Shown here: piece after piece, positions 34,478 to 42,808 of the stretch
Layout: every line of letters starts with the position of its first letter
How positions within the stretch are numbered: the stretch's first letter is position 1
Assembly (NCBI RefSeq): GCF_001483135.1
Contig: NZ_LNAL01000003.1
Location: forward strand, 186,001 to 250,000
Source: Solirubrum puertoriconensis
GTDB taxonomy: Bacteria > Bacteroidota > Bacteroidia > Cytophagales > Hymenobacteraceae
Reading direction: 5' to 3'
DNA: 64,000 bases
Made by a program: the position numbers and the translations under genes
The notes under the pieces: generated by a model
Told to the model about the DNA's origin: nothing
What the model saw: the letters and a program-made list of their open reading frames with translations, nothing else
Databases searched by the model: none

Positions 34478-35803
34478 ATGAACGAGCGGATTCAGGAAAA
34501 GCTAAGTATTTTGGCAGATGCCGCGAAGTACGATGCATCGTGCTCGAGCAGCGGTGGCAAGCGCAAAAACGAGAACCGTGGCCTAGGCAACGCCGAGGGC
34601 ATGGGCATTTGCCACTCCTACACTGAAGATGGCCGCTGCGTATCGCTGCTGAAGATTCTGCTCACCAACCACTGCATTTTCGACTGCGCCTACTGCGTGT
34701 CGCGCAAGAGCAACGACGTGAAGCGCGCCGCCTTTACGGTAGAGGAAGTGGTTGACCTGACCATGAATTTCTACCGCCGCAACTACATCGAGGGCTTGTT
34801 CCTAAGCTCGGGCATCTTTTCTTCGCCTGACTACACCATGGAGCGCCTCGTGCGCATCTGCAAGAAGCTGCGCCTCGAGCAAAAGTTCAACGGCTACATC
34901 CACCTGAAAACCATTCCGGGCGCCTCGGAAGAGCTGATTCAGGAAGCCGGCCTGTACGCCGACCGCCTCAGCGTGAACATTGAGCTGCCCTCGGAGCTGA
35001 GCCTGAAAACCCTCGCGCCCGAGAAGAACTACGAGGAGATTCTGACGCCTATGAGTCAGATTCAGACCAAAGTGGCCGAAAACCGCGAGGAGCGCGAGCT
35101 GTTCCGGAAAGTGCCACAGTTTGCTCCCGCCGGCCAAACCACGCAGCTGGTAGTGGGCGCTTCGCCCGAAACCGACCACCAAATCATCAAGCTTGCCGAT
35201 GGCCTCTACAAAGGCTACGGGCTGAAGCGCGTGTACTACTCGGGCTACGTGCCCGTGAGCGGCGACGACCGCCTGCCGCAAGTGGTGCAGCCCCCGCTGA
35301 TGCGCGAGCACCGCTTGTACCAGAGCGACTGGCTGATGCGCTTCTACGGCTTCGATGCCGATGAAATCCTCGACCCGCAGCACCCGCACCTCGATCTGGA
35401 AATCGACCCGAAGCTGGCGTGGGCGCTGCGCAACCGCCACGTGTTTCCGGTGGATGTAAACACCGCCGATTACGAGCTTATCCTGCGCGTGCCCGGCGTG
35501 GGCATGAAGTCGGCGAAGCGCATTGTGGCCGCCCGCCGTTTTGCCCCGCTCACGCTCGACCACCTGCACAAGTTTGGCGTGGTGCTGCGCCGGGCCCGCT
35601 ACTTCATCACGTGCCGCGGCATGGCCCTTGAAAAGCGCGACTACGACGAGCAGACCGTGCGCCGCAAGATTTTGTACGGCGACGGGCAAACCCGCTCGGC
35701 TTTGGTAAAGCGCCAGCTCGATCTGTTTGCCCCCGAGCCCACCATCATCGCGCCGCCCGATTTGGTGTCGCCTCAACTCGATTTGTTTCGCCAGGCCGGT
35801 TAA
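34478..35803 (+). CDS. Radical SAM protein, putative DNA modification/repair (TIGR03916 type)
   Basis: 441 aa from ATG 34478. Radical-SAM iron-sulfur motif CIFDCAYC (CxxxCxxC, Cys66/70/73), preceded by the family block GRCVSLLKILLTNHC and followed by SSGIFSSPDYTMERLV and YIHLKTIPGASEELI. The C-terminus carries a helix-hairpin-helix (VPGVGMKSAKRIVAARRF, about 340-358), which suggests DNA binding. The family is annotated as a putative DNA modification/repair radical SAM protein and is normally paired with a DUF4130 (TIGR03915) protein; that partner is here at 37130. The chemistry is not established to my knowledge. Confidence 0.9.
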   Translation: MNERIQEKLSILADAAKYDASCSSSGGKRKNENRGLGNAEGMGICHSYTEDGRCVSLLKILLTNHCIFDCAYCVSRKSNDVKRAAFTVEEVVDLTMNFYRRNYIEGLFLSSGIFSSPDYTMERLVRICKKLRLEQKFNGYIHLKTIPGASEELIQEAGLYADRLSVNIELPSELSLKTLAPEKNYEEILTPMSQIQTKVAENREERELFRKVPQFAPAGQTTQLVVGASPETDHQIIKLADGLYKGYGLKRVYYSGYVPVSGDDRLPQVVQPPLMREHRLYQSDWLMRFYGFDADEILDPQHPHLDLEIDPKLAWALRNRHVFPVDVNTADYELILRVPGVGMKSAKRIVAARRFAPLTLDHLHKFGVVLRRARYFITCRGMALEKRDYDEQTVRRKILYGDGQTRSALVKRQLDLFAPEPTIIAPPDLVSPQLDLFRQAG

Positions 35804-35839
35804 GGCTTAGGCATTCGACTTCTTCCTCTCCACACCACC

Positions 35840-36013
35840 ATGACCATTTCGCACCGCGATTCCGCCACCGAGCAAGCTGCGGATCAATCCCAAAAAGTTA
35901 CCCGCATGGCTTGTTGCTGCAAGTTGTCGGATCTGTTGCCGATTGTGCGGCAGCAGCTGCTTGCCAAGCGCGACGCCGCCCAAGGCGTACGCCCCGAGGC
36001 CGAAGCTGCCTAG
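35840..36013 (+). CDS. 57-aa Cys-triplet protein next to the radical SAM gene
   Basis: 57 codons then TAG within CCTAGG. The start ATG follows the radical-SAM stop by 36 bp, so both are probably on one transcript. Polar N-terminus (MTISHRDSATEQAADQSQKV), central RMACCCKLSDLLP with three consecutive Cys, then a helix (IVRQQLLAKRDAAQG). No signal peptide. The Cys triplet could bind metal or an iron-sulfur cluster. A 21-bp perfect hairpin begins 12 bp after the stop. Not recognised; gene status is supported by codon-like composition, position and clean termini. Confidence 0.55.
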   Translation: MTISHRDSATEQAADQSQKVTRMACCCKLSDLLPIVRQQLLAKRDAAQGVRPEAEAA

Positions 36014-36024
36014 GTGGTGCAGCG

Positions 36025-36075
36025 CCCTAGGTGCCGCAGGTTGCCCATGTTAACGGCAACCTGCGGCACCTAGGG
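36025..36075 (+). terminator. 21-bp perfect hairpin with CCTAGG near each end
   Basis: Arms 36025-36045 and 36055-36075 are exact reverse complements with a 9-nt loop; each outer end is CCCTAGGTGCCG or its complement. It follows the small Cys-triplet gene and precedes the hydrolase. No T-run. Confidence 0.6.
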
Positions 36076-36117
36076 GCAGCGTCACAACTTCTTGCTGCCG
36101 GTAGGGTATATGGGGGC

Positions 36118-36993
36118 ATGGCCTACGAACTCGAGCACCATTACCTGGAGACTAACGGCATCAGGCTGCACGTGGTGCAGTGCGGCCCTCAAAACGCTCC
36201 GTTGGTGGTTCTGCTGCACGGTTTTCCGGAATTTTGGTACGGCTGGCACCGCCAACTACAAGCCCTGGCCGAAGCCGGTTACCGCGTATGGGCGCCCGAT
36301 CAGCGCGGATACAACCTCTCGGACAAACCGCCGCGCGTTGCCGACTATGCATTGCCGAAGCTCGTGGATGACGTGCTGGGGCTAATCGATGCCGCCGGGC
36401 AACGCAAAGCGTACTTAGTGGGGCACGATTGGGGCGGCATTGTGGCTTGGCATCTAGCCATGAACCACCCCGAGCGGCTGCATCGCGTAGCTATCCTGAA
36501 TGTGCCGCACCCGGCCGTGTTTGGGCGCACGTTGCGGAGCAGTACCCGGCAATTGCGCAAAAGTTGGTACGTGTTCTTCTTTCAGCTGCCGTGGCTGCCC
36601 GAAACCTTGACCAGCCTAGGTAACTACTGGGCAGGCTGGCAAACCCTGCTGAGCAGCAGCCGGCGCGGCACCTTTTCGTCTGCCGATTTGCGAGAGTATC
36701 GCGCGGCTTGGGCCAAACCCGGTGCCATGCGCAGCATGATCAACTGGTACCGCGCCGCTGTACGCTTTGGCCGACGCGGCATGAAGCCGGGCCGCATAGC
36801 CGTACCGCTGCACATTTTGTGGGGTAAGCGCGATGCGTTTTTGCGAGCCGATATGGCGCAGCAAAGCCTTGCCTACTGCGACGACGGCTGGCTCACGTAC
36901 TTCGACAAAGCCACGCACTGGCTGCAGCACGAAGAACCCCAACGCGTAACGGAGTTGCTGCTGAGCTTTTTTCGGGAGCATGCAACCGAGTAA
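36118..36993 (+). CDS. Epoxide-hydrolase-like alpha/beta hydrolase
   Basis: 291 aa from ATG 36118. LHGFPEFWYGWHRQ carries the HGxP oxyanion motif and VGHDWGGIVAW the nucleophile elbow with Asp as nucleophile, the hallmark of epoxide hydrolases and haloalkane dehalogenases. Later ILWGKRDAFL (acid) and FDKATHWLQHEEP (catalytic His) complete the triad. The HGFPE and absence of dehalogenase Trp/Asn features favour epoxide hydrolase, but the substrate is unknown. It lies inside the radical-SAM/DUF4130 gene pair in the same direction. Confidence 0.85.
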   Translation: MAYELEHHYLETNGIRLHVVQCGPQNAPLVVLLHGFPEFWYGWHRQLQALAEAGYRVWAPDQRGYNLSDKPPRVADYALPKLVDDVLGLIDAAGQRKAYLVGHDWGGIVAWHLAMNHPERLHRVAILNVPHPAVFGRTLRSSTRQLRKSWYVFFFQLPWLPETLTSLGNYWAGWQTLLSSSRRGTFSSADLREYRAAWAKPGAMRSMINWYRAAVRFGRRGMKPGRIAVPLHILWGKRDAFLRADMAQQSLAYCDDGWLTYFDKATHWLQHEEPQRVTELLLSFFREHATE

Positions 36994-37044
36994 CTGTTCT
37001 CGAAAGGGTAGCGTGCCTAGGTTGTGCAGGCGGCGCGGACCCCC

Positions 37045-37102
37045 ATCAACCACCCCAGCCGCGGCTGCGCCGCGGCGTCCGCTCCTCCTATGAGGAGGGG
37101 AG
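37045..37102. repeat. Partial copy of a CCTC-stem palindromic repeat
   Basis: CTCCTCCTATGAGGAGGGGAG at 37082-37102 and ATCAACCACCCCAGCCGCGG at 37045 correspond to the two halves of the larger element at 51014-51153 (CAACCACCCC plus CCCCTCCTCA...TGAGGAGGGG). Between them is a CCGCGG-CTGCG-CCGCGG hairpin. It is noncoding, just upstream of the DUF4130 gene. Confidence 0.6.
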
Positions 37103-37129
37103 CTGTTTGTTCTGTTTCTGCATCCTCTG

Positions 37130-38044
37130 ATGAAACCGCCCCGCCGCACCAACTTACCTGCCAAAGCCAACGCTGCTGCGGGCATGCGCCGTGCCACGGC
37201 CCTGCCGCCCAGCTTCGATGGCACTGCCCGCTTCACCTACGACGGCTCCTTCGATGGTTTGCTGTGCGTGTTGCTGGCGTGTTGGGAAAGCCGGCGGTGG
37301 CCCGAGGCTATTCAGAGCGAAGACGTGGCGCAAGGCGGGCTGTTCAGCGAAACCCAGTTTGTGCCTACCGACGAGGCCCGCGCCCGGCGCGTGTGGGAGG
37401 GCATGCTGAAATACATGCCCGGCGAGGCACGTACCAACCTCTACAAAGCTTTTTTGTCGGAAAGCCCCGAGCGCGAGCTGCTGATTTTCCGCTACGTGCA
37501 ACTGGCCATTGAGGCCGGCGGGCAGGACATCAGCGAGAACTTCGGCAACGATACGGTGCGGGCCATTGCCGATATCACGAAGCAGATGTTTCGCGAAAAG
37601 CACCGCATGGAGGCGTTTGTGCGCTTCGAGAAAACGCACGACGGGCTGTTTCACGCCACCATCGAGCCCGACTACGACGTGCTGCCGCTTATTGCCGAGC
37701 ACTTCACCAAGCGCTACGCCGATCAGCGCTGGCTGATTTTCGACCGCCGACGCCGCTACGGACTGTACTACGACCTCGAGCGCACCGACATCGTGAGCTT
37801 TGATGCCGAAGCCGGGCAGGCGGGCAGTAAATCGGCCGTATCGGCTGCTGTGCTCGACGAGCGGGAGCCGCTGTTTCAGTCGCTGTGGCAAACCTACTTC
37901 GACCACGTGAACATACCCGAGCGGCGCAACATTAAGCTGCACCGCCGCCACATGCCCAAGCGTTACTGGAAATACCTCACCGAAAAGCAACCGCGCGAGC
38001 GGCACTTCCGGCCCATCGACAACAAGCAGCGGCCGCAACAATAG
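37130..38044 (+). CDS. DUF4130 (TIGR03915) putative DNA metabolism protein
   Basis: 304 aa. The core contains FTYDGSFDGLLCVLLACWESRRWP, YLYKAFLSES-like TNLYKAFLSESPERELLIFR, FVRFEKTHDGLFHATIEPDYDVLPLIAEHF and RRYGLYYDLE, which match the TIGR03915/DUF4130 family, a relative of uracil-DNA glycosylases that almost always accompanies the radical SAM protein encoded at 34478. The two together are predicted to act on damaged or modified DNA. The N-terminal 25 residues are basic and Pro-rich. The C-terminal tail HRRHMPKRYWKYLTEKQPR is strongly basic. Confidence 0.88.
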   Translation: MKPPRRTNLPAKANAAAGMRRATALPPSFDGTARFTYDGSFDGLLCVLLACWESRRWPEAIQSEDVAQGGLFSETQFVPTDEARARRVWEGMLKYMPGEARTNLYKAFLSESPERELLIFRYVQLAIEAGGQDISENFGNDTVRAIADITKQMFREKHRMEAFVRFEKTHDGLFHATIEPDYDVLPLIAEHFTKRYADQRWLIFDRRRRYGLYYDLERTDIVSFDAEAGQAGSKSAVSAAVLDEREPLFQSLWQTYFDHVNIPERRNIKLHRRHMPKRYWKYLTEKQPRERHFRPIDNKQRPQQ

Positions 38045-38085
38045 CGCTTTGCAACCTGCGCTTTGGCGCTGCGTTCAGCAGCAGC

Positions 38086-38616
38086 ATGAGCCGAGGTTTT
38101 GTAAAAGAAGACGACTCGCAGCAGCCGCCCATTGTGCCGCCCCGCGCCGCGCTGCCGCCCAACACACCCAACTACGTTACCCCACGTGGCCTCGAACTGC
38201 TGCGCCAAGAGCTGGCCGAGCTGGAAGCCGAGCGCGGGCAGGCCGAAACCAACCGCGACAACGACACCGACCGCACCCGCCAGCTAAGCCTCATCAACGG
38301 CAAGCTGAGCCTGCTAGCTGCGCGCATTGCCTCGGCCAAAGTAATAGACCCGCGCCAGCAGCCCGCCGAAGAAGTACGTTTTGGCGCCACGGTTACGCTG
38401 GTTACACGCAGCGGCGGCAAGCCCAGTACCGAGCGGCGCTTTACCATTGTAGGCGTTGACGAAGCCTCCATCGCCGAAGGCAAAATAGCTTTTGTGGCGC
38501 CCATTGCCCGCGCGGTGCAAGGTGCCCGCCTAGGTCAGCAAGTAACGCTGCACCTAGGGCCCAAACCCGAAGTGGTGGAGGTAACGAGTATCAGCTATGA
38601 AGGCGGCGCTAGCTGA
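38086..38616 (+). CDS. GreA/GreB-family transcription elongation factor
   Basis: 176 aa. An N-terminal Pro-rich extension (about 1-30) is followed by the coiled-coil tip YVTPRGLELLRQELAELEAERGQAE with ENDTDR-like acidic tip residues (NRDNDTDRTRQLS), and a C-terminal FKBP-like domain (VRFGATVTLVTRSGGKP, FTIVGVDEASIAEGKIAFVAPIARAVQGARLGQQVTLHLG). Gre factors insert the coiled coil into RNA polymerase and trigger cleavage of backtracked RNA. The domain begins as in GreB. It starts 41 bp after the DUF4130 gene and may be co-transcribed. Confidence 0.85.
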   Translation: MSRGFVKEDDSQQPPIVPPRAALPPNTPNYVTPRGLELLRQELAELEAERGQAETNRDNDTDRTRQLSLINGKLSLLAARIASAKVIDPRQQPAEEVRFGATVTLVTRSGGKPSTERRFTIVGVDEASIAEGKIAFVAPIARAVQGARLGQQVTLHLGPKPEVVEVTSISYEGGAS

Positions 38617-38632
38617 GCATGCGTTACCCAAT

Positions 38633-38727
38633 GTAGCGTGGGCTTCAGCCCGCGTTTGTCAGAACGTAATAGTTGCGCCGGTTCAGTACCAGTCGTGCAC
38701 GCAAACGCGGGCTGAAGCCCACGCTAC
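38633..38727. repeat. Palindromic intergenic element, family A copy 2
   Basis: Perfect 26-bp arms (38633-38658 and 38702-38727) starting GTAGCGTGGGCTTCAGCC. It sits between the convergent Gre-like and DUF416 genes. The outer GTAGCG-GG-CTT sequence is shared with copies at 3417, 42857 and 48717. Confidence 0.8.
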
Positions 38728-38746
38728 TGTAGCGCTACAGCAGCAG

Positions 38747-39340
38747 TTAGGCCGATACCCGCGCCAGATCGATGATGCTGCCGCTGCCATTTAGTCGGCG
38801 CAGCTGATGAATGCTCGTCGCGTCGAACTCGTGGATGCTGAGCAGGGCTTCGGTGAGGCGGTGCTGCCGAGCTACTTCGGCCTGTAGGTAGGTGTTGGCG
38901 GCCACGGCAGCCTCAAAGTCGCGGCGGTTGGGGTCGAGGTCTTGGTGCTCTTGCGCAAAAGCATCAACGCTATCGGTAGCGGCCGTGGCGCAGTGCAGAA
39001 TGTGGCTTTCCTGCTTGTCGATGAGAAAGCGCAGGGCTTCTTCCAGCGCTATGCACGCATCGAGGGCAAAAGGCGTCAGGCTACTGGCAAAATCCGACAG
39101 CGCGGGCGTAACAAAGGCAAGCTTTTCGAGCAAGGAGGCAGCTTCTTGGCTATGAAAAACACCTAGGCCCGAGTTGTAGAGCAGTTCAATGCCCCGCTCG
39201 TACACGGCCGGGCTGCCCCACTTAGCAGCTTCGCAAAACGCCTCGTACTGCGGGTACAGCCGCTCGCAGACCAGCCCCGCAAACACTACTTTTTGGTTGT
39301 CGGATAAGCTGATGATCTGCGCGTGGATGTGTTCGGCCAT
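38747..39340 (-). CDS. DUF416 (YjaG-like) protein
   Basis: 197 aa. ISLSDNQKVVFAGLVCERLYPQYEAFCE near the start and a helical DACIALEEALRFLIDKQESH in the middle match the DUF416 family of E. coli YjaG. All-helical, cytoplasmic, no catalytic signature; function unknown. It is transcribed from a TAGCTTTG box only four bases upstream of its ATG, so its message is probably leaderless. The AraC-family gene lies immediately upstream (9 bp) in the same direction. Confidence 0.82.
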   Translation of the reverse strand: MAEHIHAQIISLSDNQKVVFAGLVCERLYPQYEAFCEAAKWGSPAVYERGIELLYNSGLGVFHSQEAASLLEKLAFVTPALSDFASSLTPFALDACIALEEALRFLIDKQESHILHCATAATDSVDAFAQEHQDLDPNRRDFEAAVAANTYLQAEVARQHRLTEALLSIHEFDATSIHQLRRLNGSGSIIDLARVSA

Positions 39341-39344
39341 GCTG

Positions 39345-39352
39345 CAAAGCTA
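39345..39352 (-). promoter_or_regulatory. TAnnTTTG box 4 bp before the DUF416 start
   Basis: Minus-strand TAGCTTTG, four bases before ATG 39340, the same spacing as the DUF1684 promoter at 2771. It overlaps the 3' end of the AraC-family gene, so the DUF416 gene may have its own leaderless transcript. Confidence 0.5.
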
Positions 39353-40282
39353 GCCCACAAGGCACTGCTTCTTGTACAGCCCCGGCGTAAGGCCTTCGTA
39401 TTTGCGGAAAAGTTTCTGGAAATACGCCGGGTTGTTGAAGCCGGTGCGGTAGCACACCTCGGCCACGGTGCTCAGCGGATGGCGCAGCAGGCGCTTGGCC
39501 TCTTTCAGCCGCTCCTGAATAATGTACTCGACGGGCGTAAGGCCAAACTCGCGCTTGAACAACCGGAAGAACGTGGCCTTGCTCATGCAGGCTAGCTCGC
39601 TCAGCTTTTCCACCGGCAAGGGCTCGGCCAGGTTGCGCTTGATGTACTGCACCACGTGCGCAAAGCGGTGGGTGGTAAGGTGCTGGGCGTAGTTGTCGAA
39701 AATGAGCTTGCGGGCTTGCGTTTGCATCAGGCGCACCAGCAGCTCTTGCAGGGTGAAATTGGCCAGCACATCCTTCGCGGCCGTGGTTTCTTGCGACACC
39801 CGAATGATGCGCTCCAAGGTGCCGGTAAGCTCGGGGGTGTTGTGCAGGTGGGCGTAGTCTTGGTCGTGCTGCAGCTGCCAGGGCGTGTGCTCCTCCACGC
39901 GCGGGTACCGCTCGTTCAGCAAATCCACGGTGCCGCGAATGGTTTCGGCCGGAATGGCAACGGCTAGGCACTGCGTGGGCGAGGCTTCGTTGGCTTCCGG
40001 AAAATCAATTTCCATGGTTTGCTGCTCGCCCACCACCACCGATTCGCCGGGTAGGTAATCGAAAGCCGGGCGGCCGGGCAGGTGCATTACTTTTTTGCCG
40101 CGCAGCATGGTAGTGAGCACCAAGGCGCCTAGGTTGAGCGGCACGCGGTGGGCCTGCTGGTGCGTCTCGAAGATGTTCAGCTCGAAGGCATTAAGCGAGT
40201 ACACCGTGCGGTTCTCTACCAGTGTGGAGAGGTCGGCGGGGCGGTGCAGCGCGACGGACGAGGGCAGCAGGGGTCGGCTCAT
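39350..40282 (-). CDS. AraC-family transcriptional regulator
   Basis: 310 aa from ATG 40282. An AraC-type N-terminal ligand/dimerisation domain (LNAFELNIFETHQQAHRVPL, PGESVVVGEQQTMEIDFPEA) is followed by the two helix-turn-helix units of AraC proteins (VEKLSELACMSKATFFRLFKREFG and TVAEVCYRTGFNNPAYFQKLFRKYEG) in the last 100 residues. Divergent from the aldehyde dehydrogenase gene across 256 bp, and so likely its regulator; AraC/aldB/DUF779 groups are seen in other bacteria. An upstream extension of the frame lacks typical coding character and was not used. Confidence 0.9.
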   Translation of the reverse strand: MSRPLLPSSVALHRPADLSTLVENRTVYSLNAFELNIFETHQQAHRVPLNLGALVLTTMLRGKKVMHLPGRPAFDYLPGESVVVGEQQTMEIDFPEANEASPTQCLAVAIPAETIRGTVDLLNERYPRVEEHTPWQLQHDQDYAHLHNTPELTGTLERIIRVSQETTAAKDVLANFTLQELLVRLMQTQARKLIFDNYAQHLTTHRFAHVVQYIKRNLAEPLPVEKLSELACMSKATFFRLFKREFGLTPVEYIIQERLKEAKRLLRHPLSTVAEVCYRTGFNNPAYFQKLFRKYEGLTPGLYKKQCLVG

Positions 40283-40538
40283 GGGAAAACTACATCGGGC
40301 GGCGGAGCGAGTAGCACCTAGGAAGAAACGAATGCGCAGTGCAGCGTAGCATAAGGCAGCTGAAAACAACCAGCTTACACCTGCAAAGTTGCCGAGCTGC
40401 CCTAGGTGCTGAGTGCCCACCCGGGCGGTTAGGCAACATGCGACGATAGCACGCTTACATGAGAGAATATTACAGCTTTTTGGGCAAGAAAGGAATGACC
40501 TTGGGCTACCACTAACCCAAACCCTAATTCCCATCCGC
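40283..40538. promoter_or_regulatory. Divergent control region of the AraC and aldehyde dehydrogenase genes
   Basis: 256 bp, no gene. Holds two CCTAGG sites (40317, 40401) and the AT-richer stretch 40441-40475 (GAATATTACAGC) where the dehydrogenase promoter probably lies. No exact TAnnTTTG box was found, which fits activator-dependent control. Confidence 0.45.
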
Positions 40539-42065
40539 ATGGAAACGCTCGAAAGAACCACCACCCTCGTCGACCGCCCCAAGTTCAAAGACCACTACGA
40601 CAACTTTATTGGCGGCAAGTGGGTGGCCCCGGTGAAAGGCCAGTACTTCGACAACCTGTCGCCCATCGATGGCAAGGCGTTCTGCAAAGTGGCCCGCTCC
40701 ACCAAAGAGGACATCGAGTTGGCCTTGGATGCTGCCCACGAAGCATTTAAAACCTGGAAAAGCGCCTCAGCTACCACGCGCAGCAACATTCTGCTGAAGA
40801 TTGCCGACGCCATGGAGCAGAACCTCGACCACTTGGCCGCCGTGGAAACCGTGGAAAACGGCAAGCCCATTCGCGAAACCCTGAACGCTGACCTGCCCCT
40901 GGCCATCGACCACTTCCGCTACTTCGCCGGCGTAATTCGGGCCGAAGAAGGCTCCGTGGCCGAGCTCGATGCCACCACTATTTCGCTGAACGTGCACGAG
41001 CCCATTGGCGTGGTGGGCCAAATCATTCCCTGGAACTTCCCGCTGCTGATGGCTACCTGGAAGCTGGCCCCAGCCCTGGCTGCCGGCTGTTGCGTGGTCA
41101 TCAAACCCGCCGAGCAAACCCCCGCCAGCATTATGGTGCTGATGGAGCTGATTCAGGACATCGTGCCGGCTGGCGTAATCAACGTGGTGAATGGCTTTGG
41201 CCTCGAGGCCGGCAAGCCGCTGGCTACCTCGCCGCGCATTGCCAAGGTGGCCTTTACGGGCGAAACCACTACGGGCCGGTTGATTATGCAGTACGCTGCC
41301 GAAAACATCATCCCCGTAACGCTGGAGCTGGGCGGCAAGTCGCCGAACATCTTCTTCAAATCGGTGATGGATGCCGACGACGACTTCCTCGACAAGTGCA
41401 TTGAGGGCGCCGTGATGTTTGCCCTGAACCAGGGCGAGGTGTGCACCTGCCCCTCGCGCATGCTGGTGCACGAGGACATCTACGACGAGTTCATCGAGCG
41501 CGTAATTGCCCGCGTAAAGGCCATTAAGCTGGGCAACCCGCTCGACAAAGACACCATGATGGGCGCCCAGGCCTCGAACGACCAGTTCGAGAAGATCCTG
41601 AGCTACCTGGAAATCGGTAAGTCGGAAGGGGCCGAGGTGCTGGTGGGCGGCGATGCGTACTCGCAGGACGACCCCGCCTTGGCCGAGGGCTACTACATCC
41701 AACCCACGCTGTTCCGCGGCCACAACAAGATGCGCATCTTCCAGGAAGAAATCTTCGGGCCGGTAGTGTCAGTAACTACTTTCAAAACCACCGAAGAAGC
41801 CATTGCCCTTGCCAACGACACGCTCTACGGCCTAGGTGCCGGCGTCTGGACGCGCGACGCCCACGAGCTGTACCAAGTGCCGCGCGCCATTGAGGCCGGC
41901 CGCGTGTGGGTAAACTGCTACCACCACTACCCGGCCCATGCCCCGTTTGGTGGTTACCATAAGTCGGGTTTTGGCCGCGAGAATCACAAAATGATGCTCA
42001 ACCACTACCGCCAAAACAAGAATATGCTCATCAGCTACAGCCAGCAGAAACTGGGCTTTTTCTAG
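40539..42065 (+). CDS. aldB: NAD(P)-dependent (acet)aldehyde dehydrogenase, AldB/ExaC type
   Basis: 508 aa from ATG 40539. Close in layout to E. coli Ald[93 protein letters not shown] (catalytic Glu), [11 protein letters not shown] (catalytic Cys, about residue 302) and EEIFGPV. Oxidises acetaldehyde and similar aldehydes to acids, using NAD(P). Divergent from the AraC regulator and followed by DUF779, a common partner of this enzyme type. The frame continues upstream of ATG 40539 but without coding character. Confidence 0.94.
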   Translation: METLERTTTLVDRPKFKDHYDNFIGGKWVAPVKGQYFDNLSPIDGKAFCKVARSTKEDIELALDAAHEAFKTWKSASATTRSNILLKIADAMEQNLDHLAAVETVENGKPIRETLNADLPLAIDHFRYFAGVIRAEEGSVAELDATTISLNVHEPIGVVGQIIPWNFPLLMATWKLAPALAAGCCVVIKPAEQTPASIMVLMELIQDIVPAGVINVVNGFGLEAGKPLATSPRIAKVAFTGETTTGRLIMQYAAENIIPVTLELGGKSPNIFFKSVMDADDDFLDKCIEGAVMFALNQGEVCTCPSRMLVHEDIYDEFIERVIARVKAIKLGNPLDKDTMMGAQASNDQFEKILSYLEIGKSEGAEVLVGGDAYSQDDPALAEGYYIQPTLFRGHNKMRIFQEEIFGPVVSVTTFKTTEEAIALANDTLYGLGAGVWTRDAHELYQVPRAIEAGRVWVNCYHHYPAHAPFGGYHKSGFGRENHKMMLNHYRQNKNMLISYSQQKLGFF

Positions 42066-42362
42066 TAGCTAGTCGTTATTGGCGCCGCCGCTGAACAGGG
42101 CCAGCGGCGGCGCACCAACGCAGCGTGTGGGGCGCTGCACTGCACTGCCAAGCCTGGGTGTGCGGGTGCTGCCGGCACTTGGCGCCCAGGCTTGGCAACA
42201 GCCGCAAGGCTGCAAGCCCCGCCGCCAAACTGCGTTGCCGCCGCAGGCCGCGTATGTCGCCATTGTAAGCGGCAGCGCGGCCTGTTGCGTTGGTGGCAGG
42301 CACACTGCCCTAGGTGCCACTTCCGCAGTATTTATTCAACACCCTTCAACTCCCACCCAACC
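42066..42362. other. Structured 297-bp gap between aldB and DUF779 genes
   Basis: No gene. It contains at least two strong hairpins: GCGCCGCCGCTG/CAGCGGCGGCGC at 42082-42113 (probable aldB terminator, no T-run) and GCCAAGCCTGGG/CCCAGGCTTGGC at 42147-42196. A possible third, GTGGCA...TGCCAC, ends in CCTAGGTGCCAC at 42320. The sequence is unusually GC-rich with repeated CCGC/GCGG words, and only the last 40 bp look like a promoter (TATTTATTC). Confidence 0.5.
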
Positions 42363-42773
42363 ATGAGCAATCCAACGCCCCGCGTGCTGGTAACAGCCGC
42401 GGCCGAAGCCACCATCGATGTACTCCGCGACGAGCACGGCCCGCTGATGTTTCACCAGAGCGGCGGTTGCTGCGATGGGTCGTCGCCGATGTGCTTTCCG
42501 GCGGGCGAATTCCGCGTGAGCACCAACGATGTGTGGCTGGGCAACATCCACGGCTGCGACTTTTTCATGAGCGCCGCGCAATTTGAGTACTGGAAGCACA
42601 CTCAACTGACGGTGGATGTAACCAAAGGCCGCGGCGCCAGCTTTTCGCTCGAAATTCCCCTAGGTGTGCGCTTTCTTATCAGGTCGCGCATGTTCACGAA
42701 GGAAGAGGAGGAAAACCTCACGCCGATTTATGACGGCGAGGAGTACTTAACCCGGCCCAATGCTGTGGGGTAG
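42363..42773 (+). CDS. DUF779 domain-containing protein
   Basis: 136 aa from ATG 42363. Contains HQSGGCCDGSSPMCFPAGEF, the Cys-rich signature of DUF779, and GCDFFMSAAQFEYWKHTQL; ends RMFTKEEEENL. DUF779 genes commonly sit beside aldehyde dehydrogenases of the AldB type, but their function is unproven; the CC-x(6)-C pattern could bind metal. The frame is open upstream to 42192 but those residues are not family-like, so ATG 42363 is chosen. Confidence 0.9.
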   Translation: MSNPTPRVLVTAAAEATIDVLRDEHGPLMFHQSGGCCDGSSPMCFPAGEFRVSTNDVWLGNIHGCDFFMSAAQFEYWKHTQLTVDVTKGRGASFSLEIPLGVRFLIRSRMFTKEEEENLTPIYDGEEYLTRPNAVG

Positions 42774-42808
42774 CTCTTGGGCTTGTTTCGATTTCGGCCA
42801 CCTAAGGG

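Noticed and set aside
40283-40588. N-terminal extension of the AraC regulator beyond 40282
   Set aside because: It would extend across the divergent aldehyde dehydrogenase start and has no conserved blocks.
42192-42362. N-terminal extension of DUF779 to 42192
   Set aside because: The added residues are Arg/Ala/Gly-rich and lie in the structured spacer; DUF779 proteins begin near ATG 42363.
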